From assembly GCA_007131285.1 (NCBI GenBank), contig SLQV01000077.1, positions 1 to 57,603 of the forward strand: a stretch of DNA of 57,603 nucleotides, written 5' to 3'. Below the pieces are notes generated by a model. That model saw nothing but the letters and a program-made list of their open reading frames with translations. It did not search any database and was not told the DNA's origin. Position numbers and translations under genes: made by a program. Position 1 is the stretch's first letter; each line of letters starts with the position of its first letter. The stretch comes from Myxococcales bacterium. Its GTDB lineage: Bacteria; Myxococcota_A; Polyangia; Polyangiales; SLQV01. Positions 37,134-47,021 of this stretch are shown one piece after another.

Positions 37134-38300
37134 GTGGCAAGTGAGCGTGAGCGATTAAACTGGCTCGAGCAGACCTACGGGGAGAATGGCCCGGGGCTCG
37201 TGGGCATTGGCGACGATGGCGCCTACCTCACCCTCGACGCGCCGCATCTAGTGGCGAGCGTCGATGCAGCGATTGAAAGCGTCCACTTTCGGCAAACCTG
37301 GCTGGACTGGGACGCGGTAGCTTTTCGCGCAGTACAAGCTGCTCTCTCCGATTTGGCGGCTATGGGCGCATCGCCCGCGGCCATTTTGAGTTCTGCGTCA
37401 CTTCCGCCGAACTTCAGCGAGGCTGCGTTCGCAGCGCTGGCACGTGGTACCGCCAGAAGCGCAAAACACAGCGGAGCCCGCCTCATCGGTGGCAACTTAA
37501 GTTCGGGCCCTCACGTGGAACTGCACACAACGGTTATTGGGCATGTGCCCAAGGCAGAAGCGCTTCTGACGCGACGCGGCGCTAGCCCCGGCGACACGGT
37601 CTGGGTCACGGGCCCCCTCGGCGCCGCGGCCCTCGGGTTGCGCGTGCTGGAGCACCTGCTGCCATCGCGGCATGCCGATGAAGATCCTTTTTGCCACCAC
37701 CCTCAACCGCAGCGCGGAGAACAATCGGACTCTGCCGCCATTCCCGAAGTGCCGCACGGACAGGCGCGCGTACCCATCCCCAACGATGGGTATGCCAGAT
37801 CACAAATAGAGACCTGCCTCGCGTCGAGCGGCATACCTGAACGTTTGCGGTGGCTCGCGCGCGCGTGCGTCGCGCGCTGGCAAACGCCTTCGGCACGCAT
37901 CGAGGCAGGTCTCGCGCTGCGACTCTGCGCCAGCGCTGCCATCGATCTCTCTGACGGCCTGTCTTCGGATGCAGCGGCTCTCGCGCGAGCGAGCGGGATC
38001 ATGCTCCTCGTCGATCAACCACTGCCCGCACCGACCTTTGCTCGCACGACAGGGGCTTCAGTCCGGACCGCGACCGCCGGACTTTGTGCGTCATTGGCAG
38101 CCGAACTGGGGGCCGATTGGACTCACCTTCAGGCACACGGTGGCGAAGACTACGAGCTTTTATTTACCCTGCCGCCGGATACGGAACCGCCGTGCGCCGC
38201 GTTTCGCATCGGCCGGTGCTTACCCGGCCCCGCCACCGTCAACTTTATCGAACCACGACTGAGACAAACTCGTCCGTTAGGTTTCGACCACTTCCTCTGA
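37134..38300 (+). CDS. thiL: Thiamine-monophosphate kinase
   Basis: VGIGDDGAYL, AVQAALSDLAAMGASPAAIL, GGNLSSGPHVELHTTVIG, AIDLSDGLSSDAAALARASG, GGEDYELLFTLPP. Confidence 0.93.
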   Translation: MASERERLNWLEQTYGENGPGLVGIGDDGAYLTLDAPHLVASVDAAIESVHFRQTWLDWDAVAFRAVQAALSDLAAMGASPAAILSSASLPPNFSEAAFAALARGTARSAKHSGARLIGGNLSSGPHVELHTTVIGHVPKAEALLTRRGASPGDTVWVTGPLGAAALGLRVLEHLLPSRHADEDPFCHHPQPQRGEQSDSAAIPEVPHGQARVPIPNDGYARSQIETCLASSGIPERLRWLARACVARWQTPSARIEAGLALRLCASAAIDLSDGLSSDAAALARASGIMLLVDQPLPAPTFARTTGASVRTATAGLCASLAAELGADWTHLQAHGGEDYELLFTLPPDTEPPCAAFRIGRCLPGPATVNFIEPRLRQTRPLGFDHFL

Positions 38301-38689
38301 GCAGGCCTCCTCGCTCCAAGACAACGACCTTTTCGTTCCTTTTATACGATTCACCGGACCTTCGGGGCGTGGAATCTCACCATGGAAAGTGCGTGGGGGG
38401 TGCGGGGAACAGGTAGAGACACAACAATAAGGGTTTGGTTTCCCCCGGTGGAATCTTAGGCCACCTTGTGACGGATAGCTGGGAGGGGCTTTGCGGACTT
38501 CACCCTGCAGACTTCACCCTGGGAAAGACCGCCGTATGCTCCGCCTCACTTACGTGAGTGAGGTGCGCGACGCGCACATCGAAAAAAAGCCGCTACGCTT
38601 CTACCGTAAGCGTGCATTCGACTTTCACAACTTCATGTTCATAGTCTCTCTATCATGAGTCTGGAACCAAAAAACAAACGCCGGCCAAA

Positions 38690-39265
38690 ATGCTTTTTTT
38701 CCCTAACCTCCCCGGGAGCTGCCGTGAGCCATCGACACGGATTCTGGGCTTGTGCGCGATGACGCCGCTTTGTGCCTGCACTATTGCGTGCACACAAGAA
38801 GTCGAATCCGGCGGCGAACCTGACCTAAAGACCAGCCAAGGCATGGACACACAGGACACGGTCGTTGTCCTCGATGGTTGGCCAGAAGGCGATGTCGCTT
38901 GCGAGGCTCAGAGCGATGAGGGTTGGCGCTATGGCCTTAAGGTTGTGAGCGCTACCGCTCGGAAGCGGCCGAATCAGCGCCACCTCTACATGCAAAATCC
39001 AGAGACTGGCGACGTATGGCAACTGATAGCTTCCCGCGTAAAAAAACCACAAAATTCGATCGTTTACAATGTGGATTTCTCACCGATTGGGAGGCCGCGC
39101 TCGACGCGACGCATTGACGTGTATCGTGCTTCCATTTGGAAGCCTTTTTCTGGATTTACGCGCGGCATCAAGTACGTCCAATCAGACACGTCTACTACCT
39201 CACCCAGGGTTGTACATACGGTGTTATCACAAGCAGACGAGCATTGCTTTCTTCCTCGTTTATGA
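38690..39265 (+). CDS. Unknown small exported protein, paralogue 1
   Basis: MTPLCACTIACTQEVESGGEPDLKT...LDGWPEGDVACEAQSDEGWRYGLKV; similar to ORFs at 39544 and 43131. Confidence 0.6.
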   Translation: MLFFPNLPGSCREPSTRILGLCAMTPLCACTIACTQEVESGGEPDLKTSQGMDTQDTVVVLDGWPEGDVACEAQSDEGWRYGLKVVSATARKRPNQRHLYMQNPETGDVWQLIASRVKKPQNSIVYNVDFSPIGRPRSTRRIDVYRASIWKPFSGFTRGIKYVQSDTSTTSPRVVHTVLSQADEHCFLPRL

Positions 39266-39543
39266 GAACCCTTGGTTGCCATTTTCCAGGGAAACATGTT
39301 TGACGCACATACCCAATATTTTTCGGGCATGAACCCCGCACCCTCTCCCCCACTGTACCGTCAGAAAAGTGGTCTAAAGCTGCGCGCGGGGCCCCAACGC
39401 CCACTTGCTTCTTTCCGCAGCGTTTTTGCTTTATGGACCCCCTGAACGGTTACGCGACTGCTTGCTCGCCCCAACGCCTTTGTCTTAAAAATTTCTAACG
39501 CACGCACTCGACATTTCGACATCCGCGTTCACACTTTACTTCC

Positions 39544-40095
39544 ATGACCATTTACGCACCTGTACGCGCTTCGGTCCAATCGATTTCGCGGATCATGCGA
39601 AGTCACACCAGCCAGATAAATACAAAGACGCGATACAGCTTATGGACCATGATGGCCCTTTGCGCCTGCACCTTCTCATGTGCTCAAGATATCGAAACCC
39701 ATCCTGAAACCTTCCTAAAGACAACCCTATCTAATGTCACCGAGATAGACAAATGGCCAGCAGGCCAAGTTACGGATGTTGGAGTTAGCGATGACGGTTG
39801 GCGTTTCGGCCTTAAGCCCCTAGTACAGTGGAGAACATTGTTCAATCGAGCACCAAGATAACGCATAGTCTACATACAACCCAACCCCCCTGATGGCAAA
39901 ACGCTGGCGATTAAAGCGGTTCGATTTTTAGAGACAATGCGCTACGGTGGAGAACTAGATTCCACGCGCGACATCGTCGTAGAGCCTATCAAAGTTTTTG
40001 GTTATTCATGTATCGGATACCAGGTCCTAATTGGACCTGCTGAAGGAGAGCGCCTGGCAATAGAGCGCCAGGCACAGGGGGGATGCTTCTTGTGA
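39544..40095 (+). pseudogene. Unknown small exported protein, paralogue 2, interrupted by in-frame TAA (39859-39861)
   Basis: MMALCACTFSCAQDIETHPETFLKT...IDKWPAGQVTDVGVSDDGWRFGLKP...APR*RIVYIQPNPPDGKTLAIKAVRFLETMRYGGELDSTRDIVVEPIKVFGYSCIGYQVLIGPAEGERLAIERQAQGGCFL* in the same frame. Confidence 0.65.
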
Positions 40096-40169
40096 TCACG
40101 CCTACGCTCCCTGTCTCTTGGCGCAACCCTGCGGGCACAGCCGAATCAATTGTCCTCGGCCACGACAGC

Positions 40170-40193
40170 CCCCACTATCCTCCCCACTATCCT
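40170..40193. repeat. 12-bp perfect tandem duplication CCCCACTATCCT x2
   Basis: 40170-40181 and 40182-40193. Confidence 0.85.
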
Positions 40194-40237
40194 AGGGAGC
40201 TTTTGGTTGGCTCGTACCTCGCCGACCTTAACAGCCA

Positions 40238-40423
40238 CTGACGCGCTCAACGAGTCCGCTCAAGTCGATAGGTGTTACCCGACGATACCCCCCTGCCCGC
40301 TCTCGCTTTGCGATCCGCTGGCCTCCCACGAGGCTCTAGACACTCCAAGCGCGCACGCTCGCCACTGCGGCCGCTGGGCCGCCGAACCATAGGTCACGCC
40401 ACAAGGTGGCTGACGCGCTCAAC
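40238..40423. repeat. 14-bp direct repeat CTGACGCGCTCAAC (40238-40251, 40410-40423) at 3' side of transposase
   Basis: Exact copies; second covers transposase stop codon. Confidence 0.75.
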
Positions 40424-41489
40424 CCAGCGAGAGACACAACGCGACTGGGTCGGCGCCTTGTGGGACCGTCTCGCACTGCGCTAGTCGCTGCTCTTTTAGC
40501 CACCAGGTGCCAGCCGGGAGACAGACGCCCTTGAGTCCCCGCTGCATTTCAGATCGAGCTTTCCTATAGGCGGTGCGCCAGGCATTGAGGACGGCGGACG
40601 CCGTACGCATCAGGTCCTTGCACCTCGCGACCAACGCAGGCTTGATGCGCTGAAAAGTGTCGTAGCGACTCGGCGCTAACGTTTTGGATTGCGAAGTTCC
40701 GAGCTGCTGTGCGCATTGCTGGCTCAGTTCAGGGCTACGGGGCCGCTCCAAGTGTGACTGGCGGGCAAGCCGGGCTCGCCCAAGCACTTTGCAGCCGCTG
40801 AAGCGGCGCGCCTCCGCCAACGCCGACTCCTGTGCCTCCACTTCGTCTAGTGCGCCTTTTAGAATCTCCCCCATAAAGCGCGCAGCCTCGTTTCGGTGTT
40901 CCGCTCCGTATAAGGAATGAGGCCGATAGAGCGTGATGCGATAGGTCGCCTGAGGGGGCAGCGTGCGCAAAGTCTTAACGGGCCTCGGCACAGTTTCCTC
41001 CACGCCCCCACGCGCCAGAACTTCGGCAAGCATCGCTCCCGTGGTGATGAGACCGGGCCACTCATCGTGGCGCTCGACAAGGCGTGCCTTCACAGGATTT
41101 GCAAGCAGATAGGCTAGCTCCGCGGTGGCAGCCGCCTGGCCGAGAATCATCAGGGCATTGTAGGGCTGGCGGTCGAACACCTCTCCCTCAATGTCGGGAT
41201 AGTGAGACTTTACCACACGGGCTAGATTACGGTTTAGCGTATGCATAAACTTCGGCAGCAGCCCAGAGGTATCGGTGAGCCACAGGTGGTAATGGTTTGA
41301 CATGAAAACTACGGCGTGAAGTTCGATATCAAAGGTGTCGGCTGCACACGCAAGGACGTACTTGAAGTCACGTACCAGCGCGGCCGTGGGGGTGAAGTGG
41401 AAGCGCCGCTCGGTGCAACGCCGCGCCACCACATACGATGTTCCAGGAAGGATGCGCCTCGGAAGAGTCATGTCGCCTCCTTCGGCCAC
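40419..41489 (-). mobile_element. REP-associated tyrosine transposase (RAYT/Y1 HUH family)
   Basis: LPRRILPGTSYVVARRCTERRFHF, HAVVFMSNHYHLWLT (HUH), AELAYLLANPVKARLV (Y1-type NPV motif). Confidence 0.88.
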
Positions 41490-41530
41490 CTCCCGTTACC
41501 GGTTGCGGGGCTTGAAGCTCCTAGGGAGCG

Positions 41531-41554
41531 TTGGGTTCTTGGGTTCTTGGGTCC
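41531..41554. repeat. 8-bp tandem repeat TTGGGTTC x2 plus TTGGGTCC
   Basis: 41531-41554, just 5' of transposase gene. Confidence 0.75.
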
Positions 41555-41984
41555 ATCATCTTGATACAGCGCACTTCAAATTGAGCTTCGTTTCCTCGCG
41601 CATCGCCGCAGGGTTCATGCCCACGCCTCCGAGCTTCGGCGCTTGCGCGTCGTCCAGTACACGGTCGCGGACGCGCTCACACAACCCGCCTCGGTTGAAG
41701 GCAGAGCCTTGCAACACTTTGCATGTTTCCTAGACGCAGCGGGGTTTTAGGGCTCCGAGCAGCGCCAGCTGGGGTCGACGGATACCGCTCTGCGCGCCCC
41801 GCCAAACACGCGCGCTGCGCGTCACGCTAGTCCATGCGTCGCAGCCGAGAATCCAACGATTCGGAAGGTAGGCAGCCTTGGCTCACTCCTTGCGGTGCCC
41901 TTAAGCGCGGAGCGAAAGGAGACGAGCAGCTTCGCCTCCTCTTCACGCACTAGACCCCGGTTGTTTCGGGAGCAGGAGATTATC

Positions 41985-42134
41985 ATGGGCACCCTTCTTT
42001 TTTCACTATTCGGCCTCGTGACCGGAGTCATTGTCATCGTGTTTGTTGCCGGAGCTCTGCGCCGTCGGCGCGCAAACAATAGGCAAGCAACGCAATCTGA
42101 CAGCACGTCCGGACCATCAACAGCTACGCCCTAA
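41985..42134 (+). CDS. 49-aa small membrane protein
   Basis: AGCAGGAGATTATCATG RBS; MGTLLFSLFGLVTGVIVIVFVAGALRRRRANN; ORF trimmed from 41895. Confidence 0.55.
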   Translation: MGTLLFSLFGLVTGVIVIVFVAGALRRRRANNRQATQSDSTSGPSTATP

Positions 42135-42313
42135 ATCCGCAGCAGCACGCACTGCGCTTGGCTAGGGCGGCACCCACTGGCGGCGCCAAAAACCGCGCAT
42201 TCACGGATCTCTGAGGGAGCAAGGCCCACGGCCGCCGCCTCCGCCGGAGCAGTATCGTTCGAGCGGACACCATCCAATCGGACTCGACAAAGGAAAGCAC
42301 AGAAGGAACAGTT

Positions 42314-42871
42314 ATGGCATCGAACACATCGGTTATCTCGCTCGCGTCGTCCGAGGCACAGGCGGCAGGCATCGTCACAGACCTGCAGAACGCGGGCTTC
42401 TCCAACAGTGATATCTCTGCTTTGCTACCGGATAAGCGAGCAACACGGGACTTCGCTCACGAAAACAGTACCAAAGCCCCAGAGGGCGCTATCGGTGGTG
42501 TGGGCGCGGGCGGCGCAGTCGGCGGTACGCTCGGGCTTCTCGCAGGGGTTGGAGCACTGGCCATTCCTGGCGTAGGCCCCTTTATCGCCGCAGGGCCTAT
42601 CATGGCGGCGCTCAGCGGTGCCGCCGCGGGTGCAGCCGTCGGCGGCATCGCGGGCGCCCTCATCGGGATGGGGATTCCTGAAATCGAAGCTAAACAATAT
42701 GAGGAGAAGGTCAAAGGTGGCCGCATCCTGCTCTCTGTTCACGTCGACGACAGCGATAAGCGGTCTCAGGCTAAGAAGATTCTAGCGAACGCGGGCGCCG
42801 ATGATGTGGTGACTGTCGGCGAACAGGGCGTACCCGAAGCGCCACACGCCCAACACGCTGCGTCCCGTTAG
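42314..42871 (+). CDS. General stress protein-like (YflT/Gsp17M-type) with Gly/Ala-rich hydrophobic core
   Basis: SSEAQAAGIVTDLQNAGFSNSDISALLPD...GAIGGVGAGGAVGGTLGLLAGVGALAIPGVGPFIAAGPI...ILLSVHVDDSDKRSQAKKILANAGADDV. Confidence 0.7.
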   Translation: MASNTSVISLASSEAQAAGIVTDLQNAGFSNSDISALLPDKRATRDFAHENSTKAPEGAIGGVGAGGAVGGTLGLLAGVGALAIPGVGPFIAAGPIMAALSGAAAGAAVGGIAGALIGMGIPEIEAKQYEEKVKGGRILLSVHVDDSDKRSQAKKILANAGADDVVTVGEQGVPEAPHAQHAASR

Positions 42872-43130
42872 CGCAGAGCTGGGGTCGGTTGGCGCGAAAG
42901 AGGATCGACGGTGGGTGGCGTTCTCGGGATCACGCAGTGCTGCTCGTGAAACCCACCTTCCATCTCAGCCCAAGCCCACCTCTCCGTCCCATATCTACGC
43001 CCTATCTTTCAGATTTAATGCTCACATGCTGGAAAACACGTTGCTGCGCAGCTACCGCGATCGCAGCGCGTCTTAAAGTATTACTACTGCGCGCACTGGA
43101 CTTACTAATCTCTTCTCATAAACTCCAAGC

Positions 43131-43754
43131 GTGAATAGCACCTACTTTGCGACCATGCGCCATTTAGCTACACAATCTGCAACCGCGCAACGAGCTAACC
43201 ACTCAACACCTTTATCTAGACAGATTTACCTGTGGTTAATGGCCGTTCTTTGCGTTTGCAACTTCTCCTGTGTGCAAGGCATCGAATCCGGCGATGATCC
43301 GGAGTTTCACGGCAAAAGCGATGACTCAATCTGGCTATTAACACCTGAAGCAGAGCCACACGAGACTCGGCCACTCTCACCTTACATCATAGATGAATTT
43401 GAAGGATGGCCCAATGGCTTCACCTGTGTAGCCGTTGCCGAAAATGGTTGGTGGTACGCACTTGAAGCCCCAAGTTTGTCAAACCTCTCTGGTTTACGGT
43501 TCTCTTTGAGTCGTGATTTAATTATGTTCGACCCATTAACATCGACAGGATATAGGATCCAAGTCCCGAGGGTGGGCCTTTCAACATTTGCTACTTATCT
43601 ATATTCTAAGCGAAAGGTTAAGGTCACGCTGGGCGCCCTGAACTATATTGGTCGGGCTTCAGCTAGCAAGCGGTATGTTTGGTACGAGCACGAAATGGAT
43701 ACTCCGAGCGGTGACATCGTTTTAAACAGAGCTGTCGCCGAATGCCAAAGGTAG
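43131..43754 (+). CDS. Unknown small exported protein, paralogue 3
   Basis: LMAVLCVCNFSCVQGIESGDDPEF...FEGWPNGFTCVAVAENGWWYALEA; GTG start. Confidence 0.65.
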   Translation: MNSTYFATMRHLATQSATAQRANHSTPLSRQIYLWLMAVLCVCNFSCVQGIESGDDPEFHGKSDDSIWLLTPEAEPHETRPLSPYIIDEFEGWPNGFTCVAVAENGWWYALEAPSLSNLSGLRFSLSRDLIMFDPLTSTGYRIQVPRVGLSTFATYLYSKRKVKVTLGALNYIGRASASKRYVWYEHEMDTPSGDIVLNRAVAECQR

Positions 43755-43855
43755 TTAGGGGGCTCAAGGGTGTACACAGTTAAGCGAGCTGCATGCGCGG
43801 CTTAAGGGTCTGTGCTCGTGCACCCACGTAGGCAAGAACCTAGTCGTGCACCCTC

Positions 43856-43919
43856 TTTTGACAAGGCCGCTTTTTGACGAGGCCGCTTTTTGACAAGGCC
43901 GCTTTTTGACAAGGCCGCG
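43856..43919. repeat. 16-bp tandem repeat TTTTGACAAGGCCGCT, 4 copies
   Basis: 43856-43871, 43872-43887 (A to G variant), 43888-43903, 43904-43919 (last base differs). Confidence 0.9.
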
Positions 43920-44046
43920 CAGCCGGCTCAAGTGCTTCATCGAATACGCATGCGTGGACCCGAAGCGCACAACGCCTGCGCTTTGGGCATGGGCGTATTG
44001 GAGTCGTGCCCGACGCAGACCGATTCCGGACAGGACTTATTCCGAG

Positions 44047-45219
44047 TCAGTTAAGGGTAAGGGCTACGCGAGCAGGGTGACGACGGTTGTCAAGACGCAC
44101 GGTGCGCAGAGCGCCCATGTCCTTGCTAGCCGCACTCTGCACGCGCTTGAAGCGGCGCAGTTTGTCTAAGTAGGGCGGCTCGCCTAGCTCCACTTGTACC
44201 GGAGGATCACTCACCAAGAGCCGTACACTGTGACCGTGGATGTGAATCTCTTGCAGGGGTGTGGAGCGGCGCAAGCCGACACGCGCATAGTCTGCCAGTA
44301 GCGCGGCAAGGCGGTCAGCGAATGCCTGGCGGGCCTCTTGTAACGGAACCGCGGAGCCACTGGCACGTCCCGATGCGGCAAGGGGCGACGTTCCAGCCGC
44401 AACGAGCGATGTCGTGCCGGTTCGCTCTGCGGCGCCCCTTGAATCGGCCCGAGGCTCAGCCGATGGATCTTCTAAACCTGAGTCTAGCTCGAAGAGGCCA
44501 TCGGGAGCACCGGTGACGAAGGGAATATCGAAGCGCTCGTCCAAGCTGAAACCAGCCAGCAATGCGCCATCGTCAGCCATGAGCTGCGGTAGACCTTGAA
44601 CAACGAGGTAGGCAAGTGGGGTACGCTCCTCGATAATGATATCGAGACCGTTTGGCAGGCGTCGCCGTGCCTGCGCCTTACGAATCCAAGGGTGCTGCAG
44701 TACGGCCTCCTCCACCACTGCGCCGTCAATCGCGAAGAGGTTCTGGCCAAGCGCGACGCCGCCCGCCTGCACTACCGTGGCTTCGCTCAGGCGTTCACAG
44801 CCCTCGACCCTTATGTCGGAGAGCGCGAATACGGGAGCGCGCCGCATAAAGCCTTCTAGCCATTCGCCCGCTTGCCACAGGCCAACGCCCAGTCCTATCA
44901 CCGCCGCAGCGCATCCAGCGATAAGCGCAAGCTTCACACCAAAACCAACCGGCCAGCGGCGCCCCTCTCGTTCCTGCGCACCTGAAGCCTGCGGTTGTCT
45001 CGCTGCCTGGCTTGCGCGCCGGGCATTCACGCCTGACGGTGCAATCATCCTCGACCCAATCCCCAGCTGCGGCGCCGTTGTCAAAGGCGGTGCGGTACGA
45101 TCCGCCGTCGACCGAGCAACCGAACGTGGCCGGTGCACGACGCTAGGGCCGCGTGCGTGATCTAAGCGCGCACGCGTTGCCTGCTTAACGTTACGCCTGG
45201 GTTTCGCTCTGCTTAACAC
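44047..45219 (-). CDS. ftsQ: Cell division protein FtsQ (POTRA domain)
   Basis: LSDIRVEGCERLSEATVVQAGGVALGQNLFAIDGAVVEEAVLQHPWIRKAQARRRLPNGLDIIIEERTPLAYL. Confidence 0.9.
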   Translation of the reverse strand: MLSRAKPRRNVKQATRARLDHARGPSVVHRPRSVARSTADRTAPPLTTAPQLGIGSRMIAPSGVNARRASQAARQPQASGAQEREGRRWPVGFGVKLALIAGCAAAVIGLGVGLWQAGEWLEGFMRRAPVFALSDIRVEGCERLSEATVVQAGGVALGQNLFAIDGAVVEEAVLQHPWIRKAQARRRLPNGLDIIIEERTPLAYLVVQGLPQLMADDGALLAGFSLDERFDIPFVTGAPDGLFELDSGLEDPSAEPRADSRGAAERTGTTSLVAAGTSPLAASGRASGSAVPLQEARQAFADRLAALLADYARVGLRRSTPLQEIHIHGHSVRLLVSDPPVQVELGEPPYLDKLRRFKRVQSAASKDMGALRTVRLDNRRHPARVALTLN

Positions 45220-45281
45220 CGAGCCTTAACTTCCTCTGTGGCCGCCTCAACCAAACCCTCACGCGGCCTCACTCGCGCCCC

Positions 45282-46697
45282 TCAGCGCGGCAGCCTAGCA
45301 GGATGCGAGGGCATCCTGTCACATAACGCCGAGGCGAGTTCGCGTGCAACCTTGGAGATTGAACCCGCGCCTAAGCACACCAATACCTCACCCGGTGCCA
45401 CTTTGGCCAGCACATGTTCTGTTAAATGTTCAATGGGGCCGACGTGCTGCACATCACGATGACCACTACGGCTAATCCGGGCAGCAAGCGCGCTTGCGTC
45501 AATACCGGGCATAGGCGCTTCGCCCGCGGGGTAGATGTCCGTCAGCAGCAAGCTATCCGCCCCATCAAATGCCACCGCGAAGGCATCGAAAAGGGCAGCC
45601 GTGCGCGTGTAACGGTGGGGCTGAAAAGCGGCAACGATGCGCTGACCGGGGAAGGCCGCCCGAGCGGCGCGTAGCGTGTGCTCAATCTCAGTCGGATGAT
45701 GACCGTAGTCGTCTACGACCGCGACGGGCGCGTCCGGCGGCGTCAGCAGTGTAAACCGCCGGGCCACGCCGCCGAAGTTTGCAAGCGCCGTGAGCGCGAC
45801 CTCGCGGTCGATATTCAGCTCCCGCGCGACCGCGAGCGCAGCCAGGGCATTAAGGACCTGGTGGCGTCCGGGCATCGCCACCTGGCCGGACATCCGCTCA
45901 CCATCCACCTCAAATTCAAAGTGCGAGCTGAGCCCGCGCGCTTCCACGTCGCAGAGGCGAATATCCGCCTGCGGGCTTTCGCCGTAGGTGACCAGGCGCC
46001 GCTGAATCTGCGGCATGATCTCGCGCAGAGGCGGGTTGTCGCTGCAAGCGATGATGGTGCCGAAGAAAGGCACACGGTTGCAAAAGGTGACGAAGGCTTC
46101 TTTCAGCGCGGCATAGGAGCCGTAGTGCTCCAGGTGCTCTTCGTCGATATTGGTCACAACGGCGATGCACGGCGTCAAACGCAAGAACGAGCCGTCAGAC
46201 TCGTCTGCTTCCGCAACGAGCCAACCGCTCTCTCCCCGCACCCCGCCACTACCGAGCGCATTGAGACGCCCACCGATGACCACCGTCGGATCGAACTTGG
46301 CTTCACGGAGGATGGTTGCCACCAGCGAGGTTGTGCTCGTTTTCCCATGGGCTCCGGCAATTGCGATGCCGTCCTTTAGGCGCATCAACTGCGCCAGCAT
46401 TTCCGCTCGGGGAATCACGGGAACGCCCGCCTGCCGCGCCGTTTCAAGTTCGACGTTGTCTGACGCGATCGCCGACGAGTAGACCACCACATCTGCGCCC
46501 GTCACCTGCGCAGCCGCATGGCCCGCGAAACAGTGCACGCCCCGGCTTTCGAGATTCGCGGTGACATCGCTGAGTGCCCTATCTGAGCCGCTGACGCGAA
46601 AGCCGTCCGCCGCCAACACCTCGGCGATACCGCTCATCCCCGAACCGCCGACGCCAACAAAATGGATGTGCTTAATTTTCGAGCGGAACACGAGCAA
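45282..46697 (-). CDS. murC: UDP-N-acetylmuramate-L-alanine ligase
   Basis: IHFVGVGGSGMSGIAEVL, GAHGKTSTTSLVATIL, VVDDYGHHPTEIEHTLRAAR, FQPHRYTRTAALFDAF. Confidence 0.97.
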   Translation of the reverse strand: MLVFRSKIKHIHFVGVGGSGMSGIAEVLAADGFRVSGSDRALSDVTANLESRGVHCFAGHAAAQVTGADVVVYSSAIASDNVELETARQAGVPVIPRAEMLAQLMRLKDGIAIAGAHGKTSTTSLVATILREAKFDPTVVIGGRLNALGSGGVRGESGWLVAEADESDGSFLRLTPCIAVVTNIDEEHLEHYGSYAALKEAFVTFCNRVPFFGTIIACSDNPPLREIMPQIQRRLVTYGESPQADIRLCDVEARGLSSHFEFEVDGERMSGQVAMPGRHQVLNALAALAVARELNIDREVALTALANFGGVARRFTLLTPPDAPVAVVDDYGHHPTEIEHTLRAARAAFPGQRIVAAFQPHRYTRTAALFDAFAVAFDGADSLLLTDIYPAGEAPMPGIDASALAARISRSGHRDVQHVGPIEHLTEHVLAKVAPGEVLVCLGAGSISKVARELASALCDRMPSHPARLPR

Positions 46698-47021
46698 GAG
46701 CCTAGCCGCAATCGCGCAGCTATGCCCAGAACCCTGCGACTCAATCTCGTGTCCGTCGACCTAGGCTCGGCCCGATGCAGCTCTCAGCTCGGTTCGCGCC
46801 GACGATCCCGCATGCATTCAAGGACGGGTCCGGCTCTAACCATCTCAGCCTTACACAGCCAGGCTTATCCCGGGCCCCCACCGGACGAATACGATCCGAT
46901 TCGCAACAGACCTACGTTCGCTTCTCGCACATCTTGCGCGCACTTCATCCAGGCCGGGTCCCGCCGGGCGCCGTCTCTCCGTCGTGCCGGGCTTCCGGTC
47001 AGATTCCGCCTATTTCTTCCG

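Noticed and set aside
43856-43919. Possible CRISPR
   Set aside because: Unit is only 16 bp, directly tandem without unique spacers, no cas genes.
46698-47021. 325-nt murG-murC gap as a possible murB or ddl remnant
   Set aside because: No murB or ddl motif found in any provided frame; treated as plain intergenic.
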